A stretch of 64,000 nt of DNA from Mobilicoccus caccae (GTDB lineage: Bacteria > Actinomycetota > Actinomycetes > Actinomycetales > Dermatophilaceae). Each line of letters begins with the position of its first letter. Positions within the stretch are counted from its first letter, which is position 1. A model generated the notes under the pieces. That model saw only the letters and a program-made list of their open reading frames with translations, was not told the DNA's origin and did no database searches. The stretch is taken from NCBI RefSeq assembly GCF_030161635.1, contig NZ_BSUO01000001.1, positions 3,763,199-3,827,198 of the forward strand, read 5' to 3'. The position numbers and the translations under genes were made by a program. This document shows, piece by piece, positions 46,051 to 57,537 of the stretch.

Positions 46051-46293
46051 TGGCCGCAGTAGACCCGTTGGATGCCGGGCCGGTCGGAGCAGGCGAAGAC
46101 GTCCTCGGCGCGGCGTTTCAAAGACCGTCTCGGCGTGATGACCTCGACCAGGCCGGTGGGGACTCCGCTGCTGATAGTGGCGATGCCTAGACGGGCTCGC
46201 CGCCGGCGCTCGTGGAGTCACCTCCGCGCCCCGGCCAGGTCGCCCGAGGCGCGAATTACCAGCGTCCGTACGCCCACAAGCGCGGACATCACG

Positions 46294-48956
46294 TCAGGCG
46301 CCCACCTGCCACGCGTAGGCCCTGACAAGCTCATCCTCGAGGATGAGCTTGATGGCCCTCGCCTCGAGCTGCCGCACCCTTTCGCGCGTCACGCCGAAGA
46401 GGTGACCGACCTCTTCCAGAGTCATCGGTTCACCGCCACCCAGGCCGTGTCGAAGCTCCAACACTGTCCACAGACGGCCATCTCGGGACGTTCGAGCAAG
46501 ACAGTCCTGCATGAGCCGCAAGAGCAAAGCAGGGCCGGAAGCATCGACGAGGGCGCTGGTGGGATCCTGCGCGACCAGTTCGGGCCGGTCCTCGGGAAGG
46601 TCGTCGATCCTGAAGACGGGCAGGAATGTCTCACGCGCGGCTTTGACCTGCTTGTCCGTCCAATCGCCACCCAAGCGTCCCGGGTTGGCAAGGACCTCGC
46701 GCCACGTCAGACTCTCCGCGCGTCGAGCACGGTCGACCCCCCGCGCGTCCTCCAGGGCGTGTACCGGAACTCGCACAACCCGGGACTGATCATCGATGGC
46801 CCGAGTGATCGACTGCCGGATCCACCAGGTGGCGTACGTCGAGAACTTGTTGCCCTGCCGATAGTCGAACTTCTCGACAGCATGCATGAGCCCCAAGTTT
46901 CCCTCCTGGATCAGATCCAGGAACAGCACCCCCGGCCCGTGTACCGCTTGGCGAGGGACACGACGAGACGGAGATTCGCCTCGATCATCCGCCGTTTGGC
47001 GTCCTGGCCGTCCTCCGCGATAAGCCGCAGTTCAGAGGCCGCTCGCCTGTGGGGGAAATCTCCAGCGGTCAGCCGGTGGCGGGCATAAAGCCCCGCCTCG
47101 ATGCGCTTGGCAAGCTCGACCTCCTGCGTGGCATTGAGCAGTGGTACCCTCCCGATCCGCTTCAGGTAGTACTTGAGCGGGTCCGCCGGACCATCAAAGG
47201 CGGCGAGGCGTTCAGGCGCCGCGTCCGCATCGTTCTCGTCCACGACGAATCCGGATGATCTGTCGTCTGCGTCCGACGGCCGACCATTCTTCCTGCTCCG
47301 GACTGGGGTCTCGTCGTCCCAGAGTTCCGTCCCCACCCTGGGGAACGGCGCGGTACGGACGGAGCCGGTATCGGTTGCTGGCGGGACGGCCGGAAGTTCT
47401 TCATCCTTCGCGTGCGCCTCTTCTGGCGGCGGCAGGAGAGTCGGCTCCCTCGGCATCACCGGTACCGGCTGTCCCTGCAGGAAGGCCAGGAGGTCATCGA
47501 CCCCGTCCCGTTCCAGATCGCTCACCAGCACCTCAGAAGCGTGCGGCATGAGTTCGTCGAACTCGGGAGGCTCGTCCCCGAACCGGGGATCCTCGGATGT
47601 CGAATTCGCGAAGACGACCACGAGCGTCGCCGACCGCCCATCCGACTTGCGCCGCACGAGACGCCCGAGCCGCTGGATCATCTGGCGGCGGCTCCGGCTT
47701 CGGGCCAGCACGAAACCCAGATCGACGTCTGGAACATCGACCCCTTCATCGAGGACCCGCGGGGCTGCCAGAGCGGCAATGTCACCCGAACCGAGAGCAA
47801 CGAGATTCTCCTCGCGTTCCTCATCAGAGGACTCCCCGTGGACACTCTGCGCCCGGCACCCCCGCTCGATCAGTACTCGCGCCGCCTGATCCGCCGACTC
47901 GCGTGTCTGGGTGAAGACCAGGGTTCCCCGGCGCCCTCGAATCACGTCGCTGGTAGCGGCCAGCACGCGGGTCTTCCCGGAACAGCCGGCGAGGATCGAA
48001 CGCCGCTCACTGAAGGCCTGCAAGTAGACCTTCGCGACGTACATCGCGGCCGTCTGCCTCTCGGCCGCAGCCTGCGCGGCCCGGAGAAATGCCATGCCTT
48101 CGGAGTCGTCGAAGCCGAACTGGGACACCAGTCTCCGCCGAGCTCTTCGCATCCGCTCGCCGGCCTCGTCGTAACGGTGTCGTTCGTGTGGCGCAAGATC
48201 CACACCGGCGAACGCGATTCGGTACGGGGCGATGACCCCAGCGGCCAGAGCCTCGCCGTACCCCAGCCGAAAGACGATGCCCCCGAAATACGCCGCCAAA
48301 GCACCATCTCCGTCGTCACCGCGGCGAGCGGTCGCCGACAGGCCGAGACGGCCGGAAAACCCCGGGAGTAGTGCGCGGGCAAAGGTCGGTGCCCCGTAAC
48401 GATGACACTCATCGGCGACGAGGAGCGCGCCTTCCGCGTGGTCGGCGAAGAATCGTCGATTGAACGACTGCGGCGTCGTGATCAGCACATGCCACTCGTC
48501 CCGCGCGTAGTCCGTGCGAACCGCATGATCCGGAAAGCTCTTCTGGAGCACCCTCCGCCACTGCGACTGCAACACCAAGGTAGGGACCAGCACGACCGCC
48601 CGCCTCGCTTGCCGGAGGGCGTCTGCGATGACATGGATCCCCACGCGCGTCTTTCCCGCACCGGTGACGGCCTCGACCATGCCATGATCGCCGGCGTCTC
48701 TCCATGCTGTGATCGCCTCCTCTTGCCACGGGTACAGCGGCAGGTCCTCCAACGTTCCCACCGGTGGCATCGCAGGTGCGCGCGACACAGATGTGTCGGC
48801 ACTCTGCGCGGCGAGCAGCTCGTCACGGCTGCGCCTCAGCAGTTCGAGGGACGTCTGGGCTGCGCTGATAGCCGAGAGGATGTCCTGCTCGCGGGCAGCC
48901 AGATCGGCCAACATTGCGTCGACCGAGTCCTGGCGGCTCTCAGCATCCACGTTCAT
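46294..48956 (-). CDS. SF2 helicase fused to a sigma-70 factor (single-base frameshift at 46929-46933)
   Basis: Repaired length 887 residues. Order: coiled coil (about 12-50); SF2 helicase core of XPB/type III-res kind with Walker A TGAGKT (98-103), DECH (182-185), SAT (207-209) and QRLGRLVRR (428-436); an acidic Pro/Glu linker (about 500-590); sigma region 1.2 ([20 protein letters not shown] from 592); region 2 ([59 protein letters not shown]); a divergent region 3; and region 4.2 ([20 protein letters not shown]). The raw frame stops at YTGRG in a run of five C (plus strand); one added base gives the universal sigma segment [14 protein letters not shown] 48956 has GGAAGGGA upstream. Without repair it is two genes, a helicase with a truncated sigma head and a 210-residue sigma fragment. 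Confidence 0.82.
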
Positions 48957-49203
48957 GTTCCCTTCCAACAGCGAGATCATCGAGGCGACGGGCCGCGGTG
49001 TTACCGAAGCGTCCCTTCCACGGGTGATCGCCCGGATAGCACCGGCCAGGTTCCGGGCGTTCTCATCCGGTTACCGAACGCGGCAGCGGCGAACACAGGC
49101 ATGGACCTTCCGCGCGCTCGAAGCGGGAGCGGGAATCAGCTGTGGCAGCATGCGGTCGACCTAGGCCCGCCAAACGTTTGCCGATCGAGACGGCTACAAC
49201 CAA

Positions 49204-50069
49204 TCAGCAACCATAATCATGGTCGACATTGGTCACGGCAGACTGTTTAGGACTCGCAGCACCAGCACTTTCAGTACCGGCCATGCGCCTGAGGCACGCG
49301 GCCAGGGACTCATCGAAATCCGGCGGGGCCGGGTCGAACCACGTGTGAGGCGGGCGGGCCAGCAGGAGGGCAGGCAACAGTGGGTGGCCGTCTCGCACGG
49401 GAATCTCCCACTCGCCCCAGCGGCAATCGTTGTCGAACATGTCCGAGACCAGCCCCCACTCGTCGTCACCGAGGAGATACTCCTCGTCGTCGGTTGCCGC
49501 CGCGCGCGGCGGAATGCCCTCGAACAGCTCGATCTCATCCTCGAGCATGTCCGGCGCCTCGGTCAGCGCGGCAGCGATGAGCACTTCGTCGATGAACGGA
49601 CCCGGCCGGTCGAAGGGCAGAACCCCTGCTCGATCTCCTCAGCCAGCACATCGCACCGCCGACGCACGCCCTCGACCCAAGCCCTGTTCTCGCCGACCAG
49701 CACCAGCACCCGCAGATCGAATTGACAGAAGGGGCTGACGTCATGCAGCGGGTCCCGAGGCTCAGCGATCCACGGCTTCAGATAGAGGTCACTCCATGTG
49801 CCCAGCGTCGCCGACAACGCCCACGCCTGCCTCGGCGTCAAGCGCGGCGAATCACCCCAGGCCGTCAAAACGCCCCTGAGCGCCGCGTCGCCCATGCCGG
49901 CCGCTACACCGCCGACCAGCATTTGCTCACACTTGCTCGCAGTCTTCTCCCGCACCGATGAAGGGTCGGCCTCCCACCGCCGCCACGTGGCGAGGCTGAC
50001 CGAGGCCCGCCGAGCTGCCTCTGTCTGAGTAAGACCCTTGGCGACGCGCTGCTTCACCCGTTCATTCAT
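49204..50069 (-). CDS. XRE/HTH-type regulator with large acidic C-terminal domain (single-base frameshift at 49623-49626)
   Basis: Repaired length 288 residues. N-terminal helix-turn-helix RVAKGLTQTEAARRASVSLATWRRWE; then a domain with WALSATLGTWSDLYLKPWIA and FCQFDLRVLVLVGENRAWVEG; then, after the frameshift, an acidic domain (LEDEIELFEGIPPRAAATDD). One G added to the run of four joins EEIEQG to VLPFDRPGPFIDEVLIAA. Divergent from fic, with repeats in between that could be its operator. No family name beyond the HTH. Confidence 0.72.
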
Positions 50070-50088
50070 AGACGCAGACTACAGAGTG

Positions 50089-50106
50089 CTCAATGAGTAC
50101 TCAATG
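50089..50106. promoter_or_regulatory. direct repeat CTCAATG upstream of the HTH gene
   Basis: CTCAATG occurs at 50089-50095 and 50100-50106, exactly one helical turn (11 bp) apart, with the 10-bp palindrome TGAGTACTCA across the middle. It lies about 20 bp upstream of the HTH gene start. Confidence 0.5.
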
Positions 50107-50167
50107 TCGGTCTGTGGTTGGGTGTCCTTCCCCCAGGTGCGCCTCTAGCCACCTTTATCGGTCTAAA

Positions 50168-50179
50168 GTTCTACAGAAC
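50168..50179. promoter_or_regulatory. short interrupted palindrome in the fic promoter
   Basis: GTTCT-AC-AGAAC, perfect 5-bp arms with a 2-nt centre, 24 bp before the fic ATG. May be a regulator site or a core promoter element. Confidence 0.4.
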
Positions 50180-50202
50180 CGTCGGAGCGGAAGGAAAACG
50201 CC

Positions 50203-51492
50203 ATGGGCCAGTGGCACCCGGCCTGCTGGGAGTCCGATGTGACCGGGGTCCCCCGCCGCGAGCGCCGATCGGGCGAATACCGGTGGTACCAGCCTGACCT
50301 TCTCGTGGATCGGCCACGCCTCGTCGAGCGGGAGCTGGCGCGACGAATCGCCCAGGTCGAGCGCCGTATCCGTTCGCTCGACGGCCCCGACGCTGACGTC
50401 CTCTCCTCGGTGGCGCGGTTCCTCCTTCGGTCCGAAGCCATCGCGTCGTCCCGCATCGAAGGCGTCGCCCCGTCGGCCAAGCAGGTCGCTCTGGCCGAAC
50501 TGAGCAGCAGCGAGCAGGTGCACGGACTCAGCGCCCAAGCCCGACTCGTCGCCAACAACCTCACCGTCGTTCAAGAAGCATCCGGCCGCCTGGCCGACAC
50601 CGACACCATCACGGCCGCAAACCTGGAGAGACTGCACGCCGCCCTCCTCGCCGACGAATCACGACTGCACGGCATCCGCACCCGCCAGAACTGGATCGGC
50701 GGCGCCGACCACCATCCCCTCGACGCAGAATTCGTCCCCCCGGCCGCCGAGCACGTCCCCGCGCTCGTCGCCGACCTCCTCGACTACGCATCAGGCGCCG
50801 CAGACTCGCCCCTGGTCCAAGCAGCCGTCGTCCACGCCCAGTTCGAGACGATTCACCCCTTCAGTGACGGCAATGGGCGCGTCGGCCGCGCCCTCATCCA
50901 TACCGTCCTCACTAGACGTGGGCTGACGACCACGGCTGTCCTACCGATCAGCCTGGTTCTGGCGACACGAAAGGAGGAGTACGTCCGCGGGCTGACGGAC
51001 TATCGGTTCGAGCAGGCCTCGGCTGCCGGCACGGAAGACGCCGCCATCAGCGCGTGGGTCAGCATGTTCGTCGAAGCCGCGGACGACGCCGTAGACCAAT
51101 CACGCCGCATCATCCACGACATTCACGAGGTGCGCGCCGACTGGGAACAGCGGCTCATCGACCACCGGGAGACCCAAGGGCGTCGACGTGCTCTGCGATC
51201 CGACTCCACGACAGCCCACATCCTCGACGCGCTCCCGTCCGCGCCAGTGTTGACCGTCAGGACCACTGCCAACCTCTTCGACGTCAGCCCCAAAGCGGCG
51301 TCCGCCGCACTCGACGAGCTCGCCGCCGCTGAGATCCTCTCCACCAGATCCATCGCACGAGGAGCCCGCGCCTTCGTCGCCGACGACCTCCTCGACCTGA
51401 TCACCGTCGCCGAACGACGACTCGCCAGCACGCGATTCGACACCCGCGAGTCCCCTCCCGTGCGCCCCGTCCCGGCACGGCCGCAGACATGA
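50203..51492 (+). CDS. Fic-family protein (AMP-transferase type) with C-terminal winged helix
   Basis: 429 residues. Fic active-site loop HPFSDGNGRVGRALIHTVL with catalytic His; the regulatory inhibitory helix motif SSRIEG in the N-terminal part (about residues 85-90) shows a self-inhibited class II enzyme. A C-terminal winged helix (VRTTANLFDVSPKAASAALDEL) is typical of bacterial Fic regulators. It would attach AMP to a target protein; target unknown. Apparently single gene with promoter at 50100-50200. Confidence 0.93.
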   Translation: MGQWHPACWESDVTGVPRRERRSGEYRWYQPDLLVDRPRLVERELARRIAQVERRIRSLDGPDADVLSSVARFLLRSEAIASSRIEGVAPSAKQVALAELSSSEQVHGLSAQARLVANNLTVVQEASGRLADTDTITAANLERLHAALLADESRLHGIRTRQNWIGGADHHPLDAEFVPPAAEHVPALVADLLDYASGAADSPLVQAAVVHAQFETIHPFSDGNGRVGRALIHTVLTRRGLTTTAVLPISLVLATRKEEYVRGLTDYRFEQASAAGTEDAAISAWVSMFVEAADDAVDQSRRIIHDIHEVRADWEQRLIDHRETQGRRRALRSDSTTAHILDALPSAPVLTVRTTANLFDVSPKAASAALDELAAAEILSTRSIARGARAFVADDLLDLITVAERRLASTRFDTRESPPVRPVPARPQT

Positions 51493-51529
51493 CCGGAACC
51501 GCCGGCGCCGCAGGCCGGGTGCACGACAG

Positions 51530-51770
51530 ATCCCCGGTACCGGCCGTCGTTGACGCGGACGATCCCGGCGTCCCTGAGTGAGGAGAGTGTCGATCGGAGA
51601 TCGTCCGAGTCCCGGCCGAGTTCGCTGCGGAGATCCCCGACGGTCGCGCCACTCTGCTGGTGGATGACGAGGACAACCGCAGCCTCCTGATGCGGCAAGG
51701 GGCCCGGCATCTTCTCAGTGAGCCACCGCTGGATCTTCGGCACTTCGGCTCCGTGTCGCCGGAGCACCAT
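51530..51770 (-). pseudogene. possible winged-helix fragment left of IS3
   Basis: The frame from ATG 51770 reads PLPHQEAAVVLVIHQQSGAT then VGDLRSELGRDSDDLRSTLS and GIVRVNDGRYRG, a complete winged helix with natural codon use, before it turns into an antisense Gly/Arg tail over fic. It is likely a remnant; the rest of 51493-51963 shows no convincing gene. Confidence 0.4.
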
Positions 51771-52014
51771 GCGACGGTGAGTCGAGCGTCCGTCTACTCA
51801 CGCTGCTGCATCAAGGACTACCTTGAACGACCGATGAGGACGACGCTGAGGCTCAGCTCACGATCGGCGCGTCGGACGACGAAGGGGAAGCGCATGAAGA
51901 TGAAAGATGAATCGCCAATCCGGCCGGTTGGATGCATCCGATGTCATTTCATGACAACGGAATTGAATCGCCCCGGGTCTGATGGAGGCTCTCAATCCAT
52001 GGAGGATGAGAGTC

Positions 52015-53309
<1,295 letters not shown>

Positions 53310-53343
53310 CCGAGCCTCCACGAAACCCGGGGCGATTCACCGC

Positions 53344-55283
53344 GTGGCAGCCGTGCTCAGCCTGCCCCTGGTGGTGCTGGCGATGGTCCCGGCCCTGGCC
53401 GTCGGGGCGTGGGTGCCCTGGGTCGAACTCGCGCTGTCCACCCCCGTGGTGTGGTGGGCCGGGTGGCCATTCTTCGCACGTGGCGCCCGATCAGTGGCCA
53501 GCCGGCACCTCAACATGTTCACCCTCGTCAGCCTCGGTGTGGGTGCCGCGTGGTTCTACAGTGTGGTCGCCGTCCTGGCCCCGGGGATCTTCCCGGCCAT
53601 CATGCGTGATGACGGTGGCCGGGTCGGCGTCTACTTCGAGGCCGCCGCCGTGATCATCACCCTGGTGCTGCTGGGGCAGGTACTCGAACTGCGGGCACGC
53701 GACCAGACCTCGGGTGCCATCCGCGCCCTGCTGGACCTGTCGCCAGCCACCGCGCACCGCATCAACCCCGACGGAGAAGAAGAGGAAGTGCCATCCGCGG
53801 ACCTGCAGGTCGGCGACCATTGCCGGGTCCGCCCCGGTGAGAAGATCCCAGCAGACGGCATCGTGGTCGACGGCCACGCCTACGTCGACGAATCCATGAT
53901 CACCGGCGAGCCGGTACCTGTTGACAAGAACCCCGGCGACCGTGTGATCGGCGGCACCATCACCAGCGGCGGCAGCCTGGTCAACGAGGCCACCGGCCTG
54001 GGCGCCGACTCGACCCTGGCCCGCATCGTCGACCTCGTGTCCCAGGCGCAACGTTCCCAAGCCCCCATCCAAGGGCTCGTCGACAAGATCTCCGCTGTGT
54101 TCGTGCCGGTCGTGATCGGCATCGCACTGATCACCTTCGCCGTCTGGGCCACGGTCGGGCCACAGCCCCGGCTACCGTTCGCGATCGTTGCTGCAGTGTC
54201 CGTGCTCATCATCGCCTGCCCTTGCGCGCTTGGCCTTGCCACACCCATGTCCATCATGGTCGGGGTTGGTCGCGGAGCCCGCGATGGCGTCCTGGTCAAG
54301 AACGCCGAAGCACTCGAACGACTGCAGAAGATCGACACCCTGGTGGTCGACAAGACCGGGACCCTGACCCAGGGCCATCCCAGCCTCGTCGACCAGAAGG
54401 TCGTCGCCGGCCACCACGCCGAGATCGTGCTGGCCATGGCGGCCGCTGTCGAGTCCGGGTCCGAACATCCCTTGGCCCGCGCGATCGTCGACGCGGCGCG
54501 AGAACGCGACGTCACCGTACCGACCGCCACTGCATTCACCGCCCGCCCGGGTGGCGGCGTCGAAGCATTGGTCGACGGTCACCAGGTCATGGTCGGCAGC
54601 CCTGCCTTCCTCACGACCCAGCATGCCGACACGACCCCCTGACCGACGACATCGACGCCTTCCGTCGCCAAGGAGCCACTGCCGTCATCGTGACTGTCGA
54701 TGGTCAGCCTGCAAGCATCCTGGCCATCGCCGACCCACTCAAGCCCACCACCGCCCAGGCCATCGACGACCTACGTCACCGTGGCATGCGGATCGTGATG
54801 CTGACCGGGGACAACGCCACCACCGCCCACGCCATCGCCGACGAGCTCCACATCGACGAGGTGATCGCGGACGTGCTTCCGGATCAGAAGCATGGGCACG
54901 TCCAGCGGTTCCAGGAGCAAGGTCACACGGTCGCGATGGCCGGTGACGGCGTCAACGACGCCCCTGCCCTGGCCGGGGCGGACGTTGGCGTCGCCATGGG
55001 CACCGGGACCGACGTCGCCATCGAGAGCGCAGACGTGACCCTCCTCGGCGGCGACCTCGCAGCCCTGGTCAAGGCCCGCGACCTGTCCGTCGACACTATG
55101 CGCAACATCAAGCAGAACCTGCTGTTCGCATTCATCTACAACGTCATCGGCATTCCGATCGCCGCGGGAGTGCTCTACCCCGCCTTCGGCTGGCTGTTGT
55201 CCCCGATGATCGCCGCAGCCGCCATGGCCCTCAGTTCGGTGAGCGTCATCACCAACTCCCTGCGCCTGCGCCGACACCACTGA
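53344..55283 (+). CDS. copA: copper-translocating P1B-ATPase, N-terminus lost to IS3 (single-base frameshift at 54635-54639)
   Basis: Remaining 646 residues after repair. Present: helices [20 protein letters not shown] and later, TGEP actuator loop [13 protein letters not shown] metal site [13 protein letters not shown], phosphorylation site [28 protein letters not shown] and the last helices. Missing: the N-terminal HMA domain and first helix or two, replaced by the IS3 end 4 bp upstream. The raw frame stops at HADTTP in a run of five C; one more C restores [13 protein letters not shown]. Probably inactive because of the N-terminal loss, and has no native start. Confidence 0.85.
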
Positions 55284-55285
55284 CA

Positions 55286-55389
55286 TGAACTGCCCCCCAT
55301 AAGCTGCCCGGAGTTCACTCTGGGTTGGCTTCTCGCACCCAACCGGGGCCCAGCCAGACCGACAACCCGGGGCCAAATGAAGTTGACAT
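55286..55389. other. possible IS-derived scar
   Basis: About 100 bp with TGAACTGCCCCCCATAAG at the left, a form often seen at IS3-family ends, and GGGGCCAAATGAAGTTGACA at the right. It lies exactly between the copper ATPase stop and the broken capsid fragment, as expected for a leftover or deletion scar. Confidence 0.35.
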
Positions 55390-55397
55390 AGCCAGTG

Positions 55398-55499
55398 CAG
55401 ACGCGGCCGGCGATTGACTGCGTGAGGACGGGCCGCACGAACAGCTCCTCTACCTGGGCGGGGGTGAGGAGCGGCTGAGCAGAAACGGTTGTGACCATG
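55398..55499 (-). pseudogene. N-terminal fragment of a phage major capsid protein
   Basis: From ATG 55499 (GGAGGC upstream): TPAQVEELFVRPVLTQSIAG RVCT, the N-terminal helix of HK97-fold capsid proteins of actinophages, after which the match ends abruptly. Together with the scaffold-like gene upstream it marks a prophage structural block. Confidence 0.55.
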
Positions 55500-55571
55500 A
55501 GAATGCCTCCTGAGGCATGAACGGGTTGGGTTCGATGCCCGAGGAGGCGAGTCCTGCGGGGTGCCGGTGAG

Positions 55572-55625
55572 GGCGACCGCGGCGACCACGGTCGGGGGTG
55601 AACCCGAACGGGTGCCGCGGTCGCC
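55572..55625. terminator. stem-loop between scaffold-like and capsid genes
   Basis: Perfect 12-bp arms GGCGACCGCGGC (55572-55583) and GCCGCGGTCGCC (55614-55625), 30-nt loop. Starts 18 bp after the scaffold gene stop in its direction of transcription, suggesting a transcript boosting or terminating element of the phage late operon. Confidence 0.6.
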
Positions 55626-55642
55626 ATTCTACCTACGTCAGG

Positions 55643-56119
55643 TCATTGGTCGTGGAGTGCGTTCTGGAACGCTTGCCCCCACGTGGTGGTCGCGTCGCGC
55701 GCGCCGGAGGGTCCCTGGGAGGGGTCGGGGCGTGGGGCGCGGCTCACGCCGAGCTGTTGGATCGCAGTGTCCTCAGCGGCGTCGAGTGCGGCACGGTCGA
55801 GGGTGCCGTCCGTGTTGAACAGGGCGGCGGGGTCGGCTCCGGTGGCCCACAACGCGGCCGGTCGATACAGGCGGCTGACCTGTTCGATGACCTGCCGTTG
55901 CAGCGCCTGCACCTGGGAGCGGAGGTCGTCGCGTTCGGCCTCGGCTGCCTGGGCGCGTTTGCGCATCTTGGTGGCCTTGTCCCCGCCCGTGTCGTCGTTC
56001 TCCTCGCCCTCGGTGGCGTCAGGGGTGTCGGGCTGCTCCTCGTCGTCAGCCGGTGGGCCGTGGGTGACTTCGAGGTCGTCGGGGGTGCGTTCGGTGGGCT
56101 GCTGCTGGTCGTTGGTCAT
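55643..56119 (-). CDS. phage scaffold-like (capsid assembly) protein
   Basis: 158 residues: very acidic disordered head (EEQPDTPDATEGEENDDTGG), a coiled coil (MRKRAQAAEAERDDLRSQVQ ALQRQVIEQV) and a C-terminal part with PAALFNTDGTLDRAALDAAE. This is the layout of actinophage scaffold proteins that stand just before the capsid gene, as here. The ATG overlaps the stop of the gene upstream. Confidence 0.75.
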   Translation of the reverse strand: MTNDQQQPTERTPDDLEVTHGPPADDEEQPDTPDATEGEENDDTGGDKATKMRKRAQAAEAERDDLRSQVQALQRQVIEQVSRLYRPAALWATGADPAALFNTDGTLDRAALDAAEDTAIQQLGVSRAPRPDPSQGPSGARDATTTWGQAFQNALHDQ

Positions 56120-56350
56120 CGCTGGTCTCCTGTCTCGGTCCGCTCAAGCGCGGCGACGAGGTCGGTACGGGTCTCGGCGAGCATGCCGGTCAGGTGTCCG
56201 GTCTCCACGGCGGCGAGCATCCGCACGTAGGTGCCGACGTGGACGGACGCGGCCGCGATGGTGTGGGGTGCGAGGGCGTCGACTTCGTCGTCGCGGCCGG
56301 CGATGATCGCCTCGACCCGCGCGACTGCGGCGATGCTGACCAGGACGCTG
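56116..56350 (-). pseudogene. C-terminal remnant of a phage structural-region gene
   Basis: Frame reads SIAAVARVEAIIAGRDDEVD ALAPHTIAAASVHVGTYVRM and ends ERTETGDQR with its stop overlapping the scaffold ATG. The 5' part is missing; the open frame runs without a start into the 3' end of the Crp/Fnr gene. This is the right-hand edge of the prophage debris. Confidence 0.6.
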
Positions 56351-56362
56351 CGACGGCGATGG

Positions 56363-57046
56363 CTATTGAGGTGTGGCTACGTGCTCAAGTGCATCGATGT
56401 CGAGAATCGTGACGTCTCGGCGCCCGTGTAATTCGATGATGCCGCAGGCGGAGAGCGCGGCGAGGCGTCGACTCAGGGTTTCCGGCGTCGTGCCAAGGTA
56501 CGCCGCGATTTCCTGTTTCGCCATCGGCAGTCTCACCATGGCCGCTCCGTCCCGGATGCTGCCGGGTAGGTCCAGTAGGTAGGCCGCGACGCGGGCATTG
56601 ACATCGCTGGAAGTGACGGCCGCCAGCAGGCGCTCAACGGAGGAGAGCCGGTCGGAGAGCGTGCGCAGCATCCGCTGACTGATGTCGGGGTAGTCACGCA
56701 GCAGGACCGCAAGGTCGGCGTGGTCGAAGACGCACATCCGGCTGTCTTCCAGCGCGATGGCGAGGTCGTTGGGGCGGTGGCCTGTCAGGAAGGCCCGTTC
56801 GCCGACGACATCACCGTCGGTCACCGTTCGCAGGATCTGTTCCTGGCCGTTGGCGGCCGCGTGGCTGACCTTGAGCTGTCCGCTGTGCATCACCAGCAGG
56901 CGCGAGGCCGACTGTCCGGGCGCATAGACAATCTCCCCTTTTTTGGCGAGTACCGGGCGGGCGAAGTCCGCGACGCGCAACTGCTCCTGCGGGGTGAGAC
57001 CTTGGAAGATCGGGACGCGGGTGACGCACAAGTCATCCTCGGACAT
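56363..57046 (-). CDS. Crp/Fnr-family transcriptional regulator
   Basis: 227 residues: cyclic-nucleotide-type beta barrel (GEIVYAPGQSASRLLVMHSG, GDVVGERAFLTGHRPNDLAI), long dimer helix, and a winged helix MAKQEIAAYLGTTPETLSRRLA with the E-x-x-S-R recognition pattern of FNR-type proteins. The Fe-S cysteines of FNR are absent. A TTGAT-type site lies in the divergent promoter of the metal operon, so it likely controls that operon. Confidence 0.93.
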   Translation of the reverse strand: MSEDDLCVTRVPIFQGLTPQEQLRVADFARPVLAKKGEIVYAPGQSASRLLVMHSGQLKVSHAAANGQEQILRTVTDGDVVGERAFLTGHRPNDLAIALEDSRMCVFDHADLAVLLRDYPDISQRMLRTLSDRLSSVERLLAAVTSSDVNARVAAYLLDLPGSIRDGAAMVRLPMAKQEIAAYLGTTPETLSRRLAALSACGIIELHGRRDVTILDIDALEHVATPQ

Positions 57047-57124
57047 GACGCCAGTCTATCGCACGCTGGCTGGACGTCACTGTGACGGACGGAGCGAGCG
57101 GCGCTGGGCAGGAGCCCCGCGAAC

Positions 57125-57138
57125 TTGATCTATGTCAA
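57125..57138. promoter_or_regulatory. FNR-type binding site upstream of the HMA/P1B-ATPase operon
   Basis: TTGATCTATGTCAA matches the FNR consensus TTGAT-N4-ATCAA except for one base. It lies 83 bp before the HMA gene and 79 bp before the divergent Crp/Fnr gene, whose recognition helix fits this sequence. Confidence 0.8.
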
Positions 57139-57207
57139 GGAGTTCGGGGCACGGTGAACCTACGGTGAAGGTGTCAATAAGAAACACCACGATGGAAGGA
57201 TTCCACA

Positions 57208-57441
57208 ATGACCACCGCGACCACAACCCACACCATCCTCCGCGCGGAAGGTTTTTCCTGCCCCTCCTGCGTGGCCAAGATCGAGAAGCAGGTCGGCCGC
57301 CTCAAGGGTGTCGAGAACGTGAAGGTCCACTTCGCCTCCGCCCGCATCGAGATCGACCACGACGCCGAGCGCGTTTCGGTGGATGACCTTGTCGCCGCCG
57401 TCGTGAAGGCCGGCTACAAGGCCACGCCCGCGGCCTTCTAA
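57208..57441 (+). CDS. heavy-metal-associated (HMA) domain protein, CopZ-like
   Basis: 77 residues, ferredoxin-like HMA fold: AEGFSCPSCVAKIEKQVGRL with the CxxC metal site, then VENVKVHFASARIEIDHDAE. Uses SCPSC rather than the usual MxCxxC, which may alter metal choice. AGGATT lies before the ATG. Stands upstream of the ATPase gene as its likely metal donor. Confidence 0.92.
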   Translation: MTTATTTHTILRAEGFSCPSCVAKIEKQVGRLKGVENVKVHFASARIEIDHDAERVSVDDLVAAVVKAGYKATPAAF

Positions 57442-57537
57442 CACCAGCCAGCCAGCGGGCCCCGCGGGGCCCGCGCACACCCTTCATTCCAGTCCGCCGG
57501 TCCGCCGGCTCGAAACGCAGAAAGGTCGTACCCGAAA

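Noticed and set aside
46294..46929. Independent 211-residue sigma factor gene
   Set aside because: It lacks region 1.2 and the start of region 2, which are encoded in the frame just upstream; one missing base explains the split better than two genes.
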